Shown here one piece after another: positions 17,365-24,837 of a stretch of 64,000 nt of DNA. A model generated the notes under the pieces. That model had not been told where the DNA came from and ran no database searches. It saw only the letters and a list, made by a program, of their open reading frames with translations. Position numbers and translations under genes: made by a program. Each line of letters begins with the position of its first letter. Position 1 is the first letter of the stretch. Source of the stretch: Paludibacteraceae bacterium (GTDB lineage: Bacteria > Bacteroidota > Bacteroidia > Bacteroidales > Paludibacteraceae); assembly GCA_028694915.1 (NCBI GenBank), contig JAQVJY010000001.1, forward strand, positions 1-64,000. Direction: 5' to 3'.

Positions 17365-19809
17365 TTAAATAAATAGATTAATGTTGGCTTGATCTGCTCG
17401 TTCCATGTAAGTGGCTACACCGCCAATGGTCACTTCGTCCATCAATTCTTCGCGTTTTACGCCCATCATATCCATGGACATTTGGCACGCAATAAATTCC
17501 ACGCCTTGGTCTAAAGCGGATTGACGCATTTGTTCTAATGAATCGATGTTTTTGAGTTTCATCAAATAACGCATCATTTGGGTTCCCATACCACCCATGT
17601 TCATTTTTGATAATTTGAGTTTGAGCGAATGAGCTGGTAACATAAAACCAAACATTTTACCCCAAATATCTTTTTCTACACGACCTTTCTTCTGTTTTTT
17701 TATCACATTTAATCCCCAGAAAGTGAAAAATACCGTTACTTTTTGACCTGTAGCGGCTGCACCATTGGCCAGTACAAACGTGGCTAAAGCTTTGTCGAGG
17801 TCGTCGCTGAACATAATAAATGTTTTGGCTTTGCTGTCGCACGAAGTCATAATTTTACAGGCTTGTGCATCTTGCTTTTCGATGGTGGCACTGTAACGTC
17901 CTTTTTCTGATGTTTGACTCACTAGGCGATTGCCCGTCGTGTTGCACCAAGCTTGAATGTCGCGTGCAAAACCTGGGTCGGTGGCAATAATTTCTACGCG
18001 TTCACCAGCTTGCATTTTATCGGCCGCTTGTTTTACTTTTAAAATGGGACCAGGACATTGCAATCCGCAAGCATCAATTTGCATTGTCTTTATTTCAAAA
18101 TTCGGTGTGTTTATAGTTGAGGCCATATGAGCGTTGTTAGGAGTTTGTTTTTTAGGACTATAATTGGCTGTTGCGGTTTCGTATAAAGAACTACCGCCAA
18201 TCAGGTTTCTGACATTGGTAAAACCATTTCCAAGTAAAATGCGTTGTGCTAAATAGGCTCTTAAACCGATGCCGCAGTACACAATAATTGGTGTCTCTTT
18301 TTTGAACTCCGTGAGGTGATTGCGGAGCTCATCCAATGGTATATTGATGGAGCCTTTGAGCACACCCAATTCGCACTCGTCTTTCGTGCGCACGTCAAGT
18401 AGCGTTGCTCCGTTTTGTATAGCTTCGTTCAATTCCCGCCAATAAATGGGCGGCATGGTTCCATTCAAAATGTTGCCAGCGGCATAACCAGCAATTGCTA
18501 GTGGGTCTTTAGCTGATGAAAAGGGTGGAGCATAGGCGTGCTCCAACTGTTGTAAATCGTAAATGGTGCCGCGGTGTTTAATAATGAGTGCCGCTTGGTC
18601 AATGCGTTTGTCAACGCCAGCGCAACCAATAATTTGAGCACCATAAAGCGTTCCGTCTTTTGGCGAAAAAGTGAGTTTTATGGTCATAGGCATCGCACCT
18701 GGATAATAACTCGCGTTGGATCCGCTTTTGGTGGTGACTGTGGCATAATCAATGCCCCATTGTTTGAGTCGTTTGGCTGGCATGCCTGTAGATGCCACGG
18801 TTAAATCAAAAACTTTAGCTATCGATGTTCCAATGGCGCCTTCGTAGGTGTACTGATTGCCTCGAATCATATTGTCGGCCACCAAGCGTGCTTGGCGGTT
18901 GGCAGGATTGGCCAAATAGTTGAGCCACGGTTTACCTGTAATGGGATGTTTGAATTCAATGGCATCGCCTACAGCATAAATATCTTTATCGGACGTTTGT
19001 AGATAATCGTTTACATAAATGCCTTGCATTTCGCCAATGGTGAGTCCAGCTTGTTGTGCCAGTTTGGTTTGCGCACGTACACCAATAGATAGAATGACAA
19101 GATCGGCATCAATTTTCTCGCCACCTTTCACACATACTTGCAATTGATGACTGTTTTCTTCAAAACCTTCAACACCTTTTCCCAAATAGAGGTCAACTCC
19201 TTTCATGGTTAATTCTTGATGCACGAGCGATGCCATCGAAAAATCAATAGGTGCCATTACTTGGTCTATCATTTCCACAATCGAAACCTGAATACCTAAT
19301 TGATGAAGATTTTCGGCCATTTCTAACCCAATAAAGCCAGCACCAATAATCACTGCTTTTTTTACAGGATGTGTGTCGATGTAGGATTTTATGTGGTCGG
19401 TATCGTCCACATTGCGCATGGTAAAAATGGCTTCGTGGTCGATGCCTTTCAGCGGTGGTCGTACAGGTGAAGCACCAGGCGAAAGCAGTAATTTATCGTA
19501 CGTTTCGGCATAATGCGTACCATCGGCTTTTTTTACCGTGACTTCGTGTTTTTGTGGGTCAACAGACAATGCCTCGTGCTCTACACGTACGTCGATATTG
19601 AACCGATTGCCGAACACTTCGGGCGTTTGTACAAATAGCTTGTCGCGCTCTTTAATGGTTCCACCAATGTAATAAGGCAATCCGCAATTGGCATACGAAA
19701 TGTATTTTCCTTTTTCAAGTAAAATGATTTCTACCGATTCGTCTATTCTGCGCATTCTAGCAGCAGCTGTGGCGCCTCCAGCCACTCCTCCTACGATAAG
19801 AATTTTCAT
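17365..19809 (-). CDS. CoA-disulfide reductase-rhodanese-TusA-DsrE fusion protein
   Basis: An 814-residue protein with four sulfur-handling modules. (1) Residues 1 to about 445: FAD/NAD(P)H disulfide oxidoreductase, with the FAD motif GGVAGGATAAA and the CoADR/NADH oxidase redox Cys42 (YANCGLPYY). (2) About 460-545: rhodanese, active Cys near 510 (VYCGIGL). (3) About 576-650: TusA, with the LQCPGP motif near 585. (4) About 660-814: DsrE/DsrF/DsrH-like, Cys near 774 (FIACQMSM). The known families reduce CoA disulfide or persulfide and pass sulfane sulfur from cysteine to cysteine; joined here, they suggest a persulfide relay. All four catalytic cysteines are present. Confidence 0.93.
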   Translation of the reverse strand: MKILIVGGVAGGATAAARMRRIDESVEIILLEKGKYISYANCGLPYYIGGTIKERDKLFVQTPEVFGNRFNIDVRVEHEALSVDPQKHEVTVKKADGTHYAETYDKLLLSPGASPVRPPLKGIDHEAIFTMRNVDDTDHIKSYIDTHPVKKAVIIGAGFIGLEMAENLHQLGIQVSIVEMIDQVMAPIDFSMASLVHQELTMKGVDLYLGKGVEGFEENSHQLQVCVKGGEKIDADLVILSIGVRAQTKLAQQAGLTIGEMQGIYVNDYLQTSDKDIYAVGDAIEFKHPITGKPWLNYLANPANRQARLVADNMIRGNQYTYEGAIGTSIAKVFDLTVASTGMPAKRLKQWGIDYATVTTKSGSNASYYPGAMPMTIKLTFSPKDGTLYGAQIIGCAGVDKRIDQAALIIKHRGTIYDLQQLEHAYAPPFSSAKDPLAIAGYAAGNILNGTMPPIYWRELNEAIQNGATLLDVRTKDECELGVLKGSINIPLDELRNHLTEFKKETPIIVYCGIGLRAYLAQRILLGNGFTNVRNLIGGSSLYETATANYSPKKQTPNNAHMASTINTPNFEIKTMQIDACGLQCPGPILKVKQAADKMQAGERVEIIATDPGFARDIQAWCNTTGNRLVSQTSEKGRYSATIEKQDAQACKIMTSCDSKAKTFIMFSDDLDKALATFVLANGAAATGQKVTVFFTFWGLNVIKKQKKGRVEKDIWGKMFGFMLPAHSLKLKLSKMNMGGMGTQMMRYLMKLKNIDSLEQMRQSALDQGVEFIACQMSMDMMGVKREELMDEVTIGGVATYMERADQANINLFI

Positions 19810-19856
19810 AAAATGAAGTTTTACTTATTTAATTGTTTGGTTCAGGTGTTCACTGA

Positions 19857-19870
19857 TTACAAATGTAATA
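19857..19870 (-). promoter_or_regulatory. -7 box with overlapping palindrome upstream of the CoADR fusion gene
   Basis: On the minus strand TACATTTG (19867-19860) fits TAnnTTTG, 50 bases upstream of the start. The same bases form a perfect inverted repeat ATTAC-AAAT-GTAAT (19857-19870), which could be an operator for a dimeric regulator. No -33 element is visible, which would suit activator dependence. Confidence 0.4.
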
Positions 19871-19947
19871 CTTTTTTTGTGATATGTGTGATGTGTATTA
19901 GTTAAAATTATACTTGTTTTTTCGGTGATGGAAATCTATAAATTAGT

Positions 19948-19955
19948 TATCTTTG
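19948..19955 (+). promoter_or_regulatory. -7 box of the 20019 acetyltransferase promoter
   Basis: TATCTTTG matches TAnnTTTG. It lies 63 bases before the chosen ATG and 36 before the alternative TTG. Confidence 0.5.
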
Positions 19956-20018
19956 TCGCATACTTATAGTTGAAGTATAAAATGTTGCTAGTTGAATAAT
20001 CTTAAAGCGTACATACTC

Positions 20019-20441
20019 ATGGTTTTTACAGTTCAATTGAATACGTGTGGTGTTGATTGGCACGAAGTGACCGAGTTGCTTCGATTAGCTGGCATAGCAT
20101 ACTATGCGGATGATATTCATAATCAAGCATTTAACCGTAGTTATGCGGTAATTTTTGTGTTTCATGCCAATAAGTTGGTGGGCATGGGGCGTGTCATTTC
20201 TGACGGAACATACCAAGCTGCCATGTACGATGTGGCGGTGTTGCCAGCGTATCAAGGAAAGGGTCTAGGTCGATTCATCGTACAGTCGTTGGTGGGTTAT
20301 TGTGCGTCGTGTCATGTGATCTTGTACGCCTCGCCAGGCAAGGAAACGTTTTATGAAAAATCAAAGTTTAGACGTTTAAAAACTGGCATGGCGTTATTTC
20401 TGAATGCCGAACGAATGCAAGAGAAAGGATTCATCCATTAA
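20019..20441 (+). CDS. GNAT family N-acetyltransferase
   Basis: A 140-residue GNAT domain protein. The acetyl-CoA binding motif A is YDVAVLPAYQGKGLGRFIVQSL (Q/RxxGxG as QGKGLG), followed by the typical YASPGKETFYEKSKFRRL end. The substrate is unknown. The frame is open to a TTG at 19992 but the ATG at 20019 fits the family start better. The downstream lipoprotein gene begins 16 bases after the stop. Confidence 0.85.
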   Translation: MVFTVQLNTCGVDWHEVTELLRLAGIAYYADDIHNQAFNRSYAVIFVFHANKLVGMGRVISDGTYQAAMYDVAVLPAYQGKGLGRFIVQSLVGYCASCHVILYASPGKETFYEKSKFRRLKTGMALFLNAERMQEKGFIH

Positions 20442-20457
20442 TTTAAATAACCAAGTT

Positions 20458-20991
20458 ATGAATTTGAAATGTATTATGTTAGCTTTTTCGGTGGCACTCT
20501 TTTCTAGTTGTGAACAGTTGAGTCGCTTGACTCAATTTGATTTGACGTACGACGAAACAGTGGTGGTTCCATCCTCTATGAGTGTTGCATTACCGTTTGA
20601 TGTTGCTACGCCCGATGTAGAAACCAATTCAGAATCGCAATTTTCGGTGAATAAAACTCAAACCGATTTGATAGAGGCCATTAGCCTTAAAGAGTTGAAG
20701 TTAAATTTGAAGTCGCCGCAAACCGGAGATTTTAGCTTTTTGGAAGCGATTCATGTTTTTATAGCAGCCGAGAGTTTACCTGAAAAGGAGATTGCGTGGA
20801 AAACAGATATCCCTGATACAATAGGCAATGAATTGGTGTTGGATGTAACGCAGGCCGATGTGATGGACTACATTAAAAAAGATAAATTCTCATTACGTGT
20901 GAGTGTTACCACAGATGAGTTGCTCACAGTCGATCACGAAATTGGTATTCATGCCGTTTTACATGTCGATGCTAAAGTGTTGGGATTGTAA
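20458..20991 (+). CDS. hypothetical lipoprotein
   Basis: A 177-residue protein with a lipoprotein signal ending FSSC (Cys18). The mature part is mainly predicted beta strand and hydrophilic; I recognise no family. The start at 20458 is chosen because the signal peptide begins there; the longer frame from 20404 overlaps the acetyltransferase. It may be cotranscribed with the acetyltransferase and ends before a strong terminator. Confidence 0.7.
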   Translation: MNLKCIMLAFSVALFSSCEQLSRLTQFDLTYDETVVVPSSMSVALPFDVATPDVETNSESQFSVNKTQTDLIEAISLKELKLNLKSPQTGDFSFLEAIHVFIAAESLPEKEIAWKTDIPDTIGNELVLDVTQADVMDYIKKDKFSLRVSVTTDELLTVDHEIGIHAVLHVDAKVLGL

Positions 20992-21011
20992 ATGGGAGTG
21001 GAGAAGCGATA

Positions 21012-21050
21012 AAAAAGCCAGATTTTATGAATCATAAAATCTGGCTTTTT
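21012..21050 (+). terminator. bidirectional terminator between the lipoprotein gene and the tRNA cluster
   Basis: A perfect inverted repeat with 19-base arms (21012-21030 and 21032-21050), A run on one side and T run on the other. It serves the plus-strand lipoprotein gene and the minus-strand tRNA operon. Confidence 0.88.
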
Positions 21051-21054
21051 AACT

Positions 21055-21141
21055 TGGTGCGCAAGATGAGACTCGAACTCACACGAGGTTGCCCCCACTA
21101 CCCCCTCAAAGTAGCGTGTATACCAATTTCACCACTTGCGC
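21055..21141 (-). tRNA. tRNA-Leu (GAG)
   Basis: A full cloverleaf on the minus strand: acceptor GCGCAAG/CTTGCGC, anticodon stem CTACT/GGTAG with loop TTGAGGG (anticodon GAG), long class II variable arm, and TTCGAGT in the T loop. The discriminator A is followed by CCA encoded in the DNA. It is the last gene of a three-tRNA operon. Confidence 0.95.
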
Positions 21142-21150
21142 ATTTTGGGG

Positions 21151-21234
21151 TGCCCAAAACAGGACTCGAACCTGCACAACCTTGCGGTTACTAGTCCCTG
21201 AAACTAGCGCGTCTACCAATTCCGCCATTTGGGC
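21151..21234 (-). tRNA. tRNA-Leu (CAG)
   Basis: Minus-strand cloverleaf: acceptor GCCCAAA/TTTGGGC, anticodon stem CTAGT/ACTAG with loop TTCAGGG (anticodon CAG), long variable arm, T loop TTCGAGT. After the discriminator A the DNA reads CCCC, so CCA is not encoded exactly and must be added or repaired. Only 9 bases separate it from the next tRNA. Confidence 0.95.
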
Positions 21235-21287
21235 ATACAGTTCTTTATTTAGACTAAAAAAGGCAGCCTCATACTGCCTTTATAAAG

Positions 21288-21360
21288 AGCGAAAGACGGG
21301 ACTCGAACCCGCGACCCCAACCTTGGCAAGGTTGTGCTCTACCAACTGAGCTACTTTCGC
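21288..21360 (-). tRNA. tRNA-Gly (GCC)
   Basis: Minus-strand cloverleaf of 73 nt: acceptor GCGAAAG/CTTTCGC, D arm GCTCAGTTGGTAGAGC, anticodon loop TTGCCAA (GCC), T arm GCGGG-TTCGAGT-CCCGT. CCA is not encoded. It is the first tRNA after the promoter at 21431-21400. Confidence 0.96.
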
Positions 21361-21399
21361 AAAATGTTTGTTGTGCACTTGTCTCTCACAATTGCGGTG

Positions 21400-21431
21400 C
21401 AAAAGTATCCATTTTTTTTGAATTTACCAAA
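21400..21431 (-). promoter_or_regulatory. promoter of the Gly-Leu-Leu tRNA operon
   Basis: Minus-strand TTTG (21431-21428) and TACTTTTG (21407-21400) are 20 bases apart, a complete Bacteroidetes promoter, 40 bases upstream of tRNA-Gly. Confidence 0.8.
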
Positions 21432-21491
21432 CATCCAGATGAAAAAAATAACAAATTGCGTTTTGGCTTCAATTCTTTTGTGGTTAAGGTG

Positions 21492-21520
21492 TTGATTTTA
21501 ACAAAAAAAATGTACTTTTG
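21492..21520 (+). promoter_or_regulatory. promoter of glnS
   Basis: TTG at 21492-21494 and TACTTTTG at 21513-21520 are 18 bases apart. The leader to the ATG at 21602 is about 75 bases; I see no T-box in it. Confidence 0.6.
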
Positions 21521-21601
21521 CAATCCTTAATCACTAGACGACGTGACCGCTCGGTAAAACAAATATCAGAAGTCACCAAACTGTAAATAAAGAATCGGAT
21601 T

Positions 21602-23293
21602 ATGACCACAATTATCGAAGAAGAAGCTCCGAAGAAAAGCTTGAATTTTATTGAACAAATAGTTGAAAATGACCTTAAAGCTGGCTTGAACGGCGGACGT
21701 GTTCAGACACGTTTCCCACCCGAACCAAACGGTTATTTGCACATCGGTCATGTGAAAGCCATCTGCATGGATTTTGGCATTGCCGAAAAATATAATGGCA
21801 TTTGTAACCTCCGATTTGACGATACAAATCCAGTGAAAGAAGATGTGGAATATGTTGATTCTATTATGGGCGATATCAAATGGCTCGGTTTTCATTGGAA
21901 AAACTTGTACTACGCCTCCGATTATTTCCAACAATTATACGATTTGGCCATTCGTTTTATCAACGAAGGTAAAGCGTATGTCGATGAACAATCGGCTGAA
22001 GTGATTGCCCAACAAAAGGGTACACCAACTACGCCTGGTGTCGAAAGTCCATTTCGTAATCGCCCGATTGCCGAAAATTTGGACTTGTTCCAACGCATGA
22101 ACAAAGGCGAATTTCCTGAAAGTTCTATGGTTTTACGTGCCAAAATTGATATGGCACATTCCAATATGCATTTCCGCGATCCAATCATGTATCGCATCAT
22201 TTTATCGCATCCGCATCACCGCACTGGTTACGATTGGAAAGTATATCCGATGTACGATTTTGCACACGGACAAAGCGATTATTTCGAAGGCGTGACACAC
22301 TCTATTTGTACGCTCGAATTTGAAGTGCATCGTCCGTTATACGATTGGTATATCGACCAATTTGCAGATAGCGATTATCGCCCAAAACAACGTGAATTTA
22401 ACCGTTTGAACATTACTTATACCGTGATGAGCAAACGTAAAATGTTACAATTGGTACAAGAAGGTTTAGTGGCAGGTTGGGATGATCCACGTATGCCAAC
22501 CGTGTGTGGTTTGCGTCGTCGTGGTTATACCGCCGAAGCTATTCGTAGTTTCATCGACCGCATTGGTTATACCAAAGTAGAAGGAATGATTGATGTATCG
22601 TTGCTCGAATATTCGGCTCGTGAGGATTTGAAACCGAAAGCAACACGCGTATGTGCTATTATGGATCCTATCAAATTGGTAATTTCTAATTATCCAGCGG
22701 GCCAAACAGAAACGTTGACCACTGAAAATAATCCAGATAACGAAACGGCAGGCACCCGCGATATTACGTTTGCACGTGAATTGTATATCGAACGTGGCGA
22801 TTTTATGGAAGACGCTCCAAAAGATTTCTTCCGTTTGAGTCCAAATGGTCGTGAAGTGCGTTTGAAAAGCGCTTACATCATAAAAGCTACTGGTTGCGAT
22901 AAAGATGCTGATGGTAACATCACCACCGTGTATTGCGAATACGACCCAGAAACCAAAAGTGGTACCGAAGGCGGTAATCGTAAAGTGAAGAGTACTATCA
23001 ATTGGGTAGAAATCAATTCGAGCATCGAAGCGGACGTGCGTTTGTACGATCGTTTGTTTGCCATCGAAGATCCATCGGCTTCGGATAAAGATTTCCGCGA
23101 TTTGTTGAATCCTGATTCACTTAAAGTGGTTACAGGTTGTCGTGTTGAAGCGGCTTTGGCACAAGCTAAACCATTAGATAAGTTCCAATTTTTGAAGGTT
23201 GGTTATTTTGCGGTTGATCCCGATAGCACACCTGATAAACTGATATTTAACCGCACGGTGTCGTTGAAAGATACGTGGGCTAAGAAAAATTAA
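21602..23293 (+). CDS. glnS: glutaminyl-tRNA synthetase
   Basis: A 563-residue class I aminoacyl-tRNA synthetase that charges tRNA-Gln. The HIGH motif is in GYLHIGHVKAIC, and the KMSKS equivalent is TVMSKRKMLQL. RFPPEPNGYLHIGH, LRFDDTNP and YDFAHGQSDYFEGVTHSICTLEF are typical of GlnRS rather than GluRS, and the C-terminal beta-barrel anticodon domain is present. The length fits the family (E. coli about 554). It is a single gene with its own promoter and a modest hairpin downstream. Confidence 0.96.
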   Translation: MTTIIEEEAPKKSLNFIEQIVENDLKAGLNGGRVQTRFPPEPNGYLHIGHVKAICMDFGIAEKYNGICNLRFDDTNPVKEDVEYVDSIMGDIKWLGFHWKNLYYASDYFQQLYDLAIRFINEGKAYVDEQSAEVIAQQKGTPTTPGVESPFRNRPIAENLDLFQRMNKGEFPESSMVLRAKIDMAHSNMHFRDPIMYRIILSHPHHRTGYDWKVYPMYDFAHGQSDYFEGVTHSICTLEFEVHRPLYDWYIDQFADSDYRPKQREFNRLNITYTVMSKRKMLQLVQEGLVAGWDDPRMPTVCGLRRRGYTAEAIRSFIDRIGYTKVEGMIDVSLLEYSAREDLKPKATRVCAIMDPIKLVISNYPAGQTETLTTENNPDNETAGTRDITFARELYIERGDFMEDAPKDFFRLSPNGREVRLKSAYIIKATGCDKDADGNITTVYCEYDPETKSGTEGGNRKVKSTINWVEINSSIEADVRLYDRLFAIEDPSASDKDFRDLLNPDSLKVVTGCRVEAALAQAKPLDKFQFLKVGYFAVDPDSTPDKLIFNRTVSLKDTWAKKN

Positions 23294-23300
23294 ATAACGG

Positions 23301-23330
23301 AATGAGGGGGCGGCAACAAACCCTCATTTT
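23301..23330 (+). terminator. possible glnS terminator
   Basis: An 8-bp stem AATGAGGG/CCCTCATT (23301-23308 with 23321-23328) followed by a short T run. It is weaker than the other terminators in the window. Confidence 0.5.
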
Positions 23331-23371
23331 AGTTGATACACTTCTGTTTTTATTTGTAATTTTACTGTTTT

Positions 23372-24562
23372 ATGGAATACAACTTTTCGCGAGCAGCCCA
23401 CAATATGCGCTCATCGGCTATACGTAATATTTTGAGTTTGGCGGTGCGCCCTGATATCATTTCGTTTGCAGGTGGCATGCCGGGCGACGAATTGTTTCCA
23501 ACCAACGATTTGCGCGAATTGGTGGCGACGTTAACTGAAAAACAGGTGCAAGAAGCCATGCAATATGGCCCAACTTCGGGTTATCCACCATTGCTCGAAG
23601 CGCTTAAAGAGTGGCTCCGTGCAAAAGGTTTTCCGGTTGATACCAATCGTTTGATTATTACCACTGGTTCGTTGCAAGCCATCAATATTATTGGTAAAAT
23701 ATTTATCAATCCAGGAGATGTGGTACTTACCGAAGATCCCGTTTTTATTGGCGCTACGTCGGCTTTCAAATCGTTTGAAGCCGAACTTAAAGGTGTCCCC
23801 ATGGATGCCGATGGTATTGATATTGCCGCTTTAAAAGCTGCTTTAGCATTGAATCCGAAGTTTGTGTACGTAACGCCCAATTTCCATAATCCAGCAGGTT
23901 TGAGTTATTCGCCTCAACGTCGTGCCGAGTTTATAGAGGTCATGGCGCAAACCAACATTCCTGTGTTGGAGGACGATGCTTACGGCGAATTGTTTTACAG
24001 CGACGATGTGAAACCGTTGATTGTACCTATGAAAACCACGGCTGCCGATGAACAGCGTTATTTTTATTCTGGTTCATTCTCCAAGGTATTTGGTCCTGGT
24101 TTGCGCGTGGCTTGGTTATTGGTGCCCGAAGCGGTTTACGCTAAAGCCGAAGTGTGCAAACAATCGATGGATGCCTGCTCGCCTATGTTATCGCAAGTAT
24201 TGGCGTATGAATTTTTGCGTACAGGCAAAATGCAAACCTATATTGACCAATTAAGAACAATCTATAAAGTGCGCCGTGATTGTATGGTGGCGGCTGTTCG
24301 TCGCGAATGTCCTTCCGAAGCTACGTTTGTAGAACCGAAAGGTGGTTTTTATTTGTGGCTTAAAATGCCTCACGGTGTTGACGAAGAAGTGTTGGTGCGT
24401 CGCTGTGTGAACGAAGGCGTGGTGTTTGTTACGGGTAAAACCTTCGACCCCGACGAACATCCTAATGGTTATATTCGCTTGTCGTTTTCCAATACGCCCG
24501 AAGATCAAATTGAAACTGGTATTCGTATTTTGGGCGAACAGATGAAACAAATGATGGCATAA
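23372..24562 (+). CDS. PLP-dependent class I/II aminotransferase (2-aminoadipate/LysN-like)
   Basis: A 396-residue fold-type I aminotransferase. The opening IISFAGGMPGDELFP and QYGPTSGYPPLLEALKEWL are characteristic of the MocR-related 2-aminoadipate/aromatic aminotransferase group; YVTPNFHNPAGL and VLEDDAYGELFY contact PLP, and the Schiff-base Lys is in SGSFSKVFGPGLRV. The amino donor cannot be deduced. There is no N-terminal DNA-binding domain, so it is an enzyme rather than a MocR regulator. It is followed by a terminator and then by the left repeat of the accessory block. Confidence 0.9.
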   Translation: MEYNFSRAAHNMRSSAIRNILSLAVRPDIISFAGGMPGDELFPTNDLRELVATLTEKQVQEAMQYGPTSGYPPLLEALKEWLRAKGFPVDTNRLIITTGSLQAINIIGKIFINPGDVVLTEDPVFIGATSAFKSFEAELKGVPMDADGIDIAALKAALALNPKFVYVTPNFHNPAGLSYSPQRRAEFIEVMAQTNIPVLEDDAYGELFYSDDVKPLIVPMKTTAADEQRYFYSGSFSKVFGPGLRVAWLLVPEAVYAKAEVCKQSMDACSPMLSQVLAYEFLRTGKMQTYIDQLRTIYKVRRDCMVAAVRRECPSEATFVEPKGGFYLWLKMPHGVDEEVLVRRCVNEGVVFVTGKTFDPDEHPNGYIRLSFSNTPEDQIETGIRILGEQMKQMMA

Positions 24563-24590
24563 AGTTTTCACGGCTCTATATTAATCTATT

Positions 24591-24628
24591 AAACCTAACT
24601 TGTTTTTTTAACTTGTTAGGTTTTTTTT
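24591..24628 (+). terminator. terminator after the aminotransferase
   Basis: Stem AAACCTAAC/GTTAGGTTT (24591-24599 with 24615-24623) followed by a run of T. A related hairpin occurs at the equivalent place before the right repeat (35824-35860). Confidence 0.75.
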
Positions 24629-24643
24629 GTAAAAACTTGGTTG

Positions 24644-24761
24644 GTTAAAAATAAAACGGTACATTCGCTGTGTTATTTCAGCCGCTTATTTTCACCCAAT
24701 TCTATGAAATTACTCAAGAGCTTTTTAATAATCACGTGTTGTTTGTGCGTTTGGTCGGGTT
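24644..24761 (+). repeat. left direct repeat flanking the accessory block
   Basis: These 118 bases match 35879-35996 with three differences (at 24681, 24710 and 24734, by my alignment). They cover a leader region and the first 19 or so codons of the gene that is intact at 35939. The two copies are 11,235 bases apart, in the same orientation. Confidence 0.93.
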
Positions 24762-24781
24762 GTACCATATCTACGCTCTAA
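24704..24781 (+). pseudogene. truncated copy of the 35939 gene (25 codons)
   Basis: ATG at 24704 begins MKLLKSFLIITCCLCVWSG, which equals the signal peptide of the protein at 35939 except for Thr in place of Ala at residue 11, and then continues CTISTL to a stop. After 24761 weak similarity to the intact gene goes on for a few bases (ATCTACGCT), with a small deletion, and then ends. It is a broken remnant of a secreted-protein gene. The Cys directly after WSG makes a lipobox-like end, most likely by chance. Confidence 0.85.
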
Positions 24782-24837
24782 GATGAAGGTTTAGACCTAT
24801 TAGAAAGCTGGAAACCATCTCGTTTAATTACTATTTT

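Noticed and set aside
21089..21349. 86-codon plus-strand open frame
   Set aside because: It runs antisense across three tRNA genes, whose cloverleaves explain the sequence.
21521..21601. T-box or other riboswitch in the glnS leader
   Set aside because: No specifier loop, antiterminator or conserved T-box bases were seen in the roughly 75-base leader.
23372..24562. MocR-type regulator
   Set aside because: The aminotransferase domain is related to MocR proteins, but no N-terminal winged-helix domain is present and the length is that of the enzyme alone.
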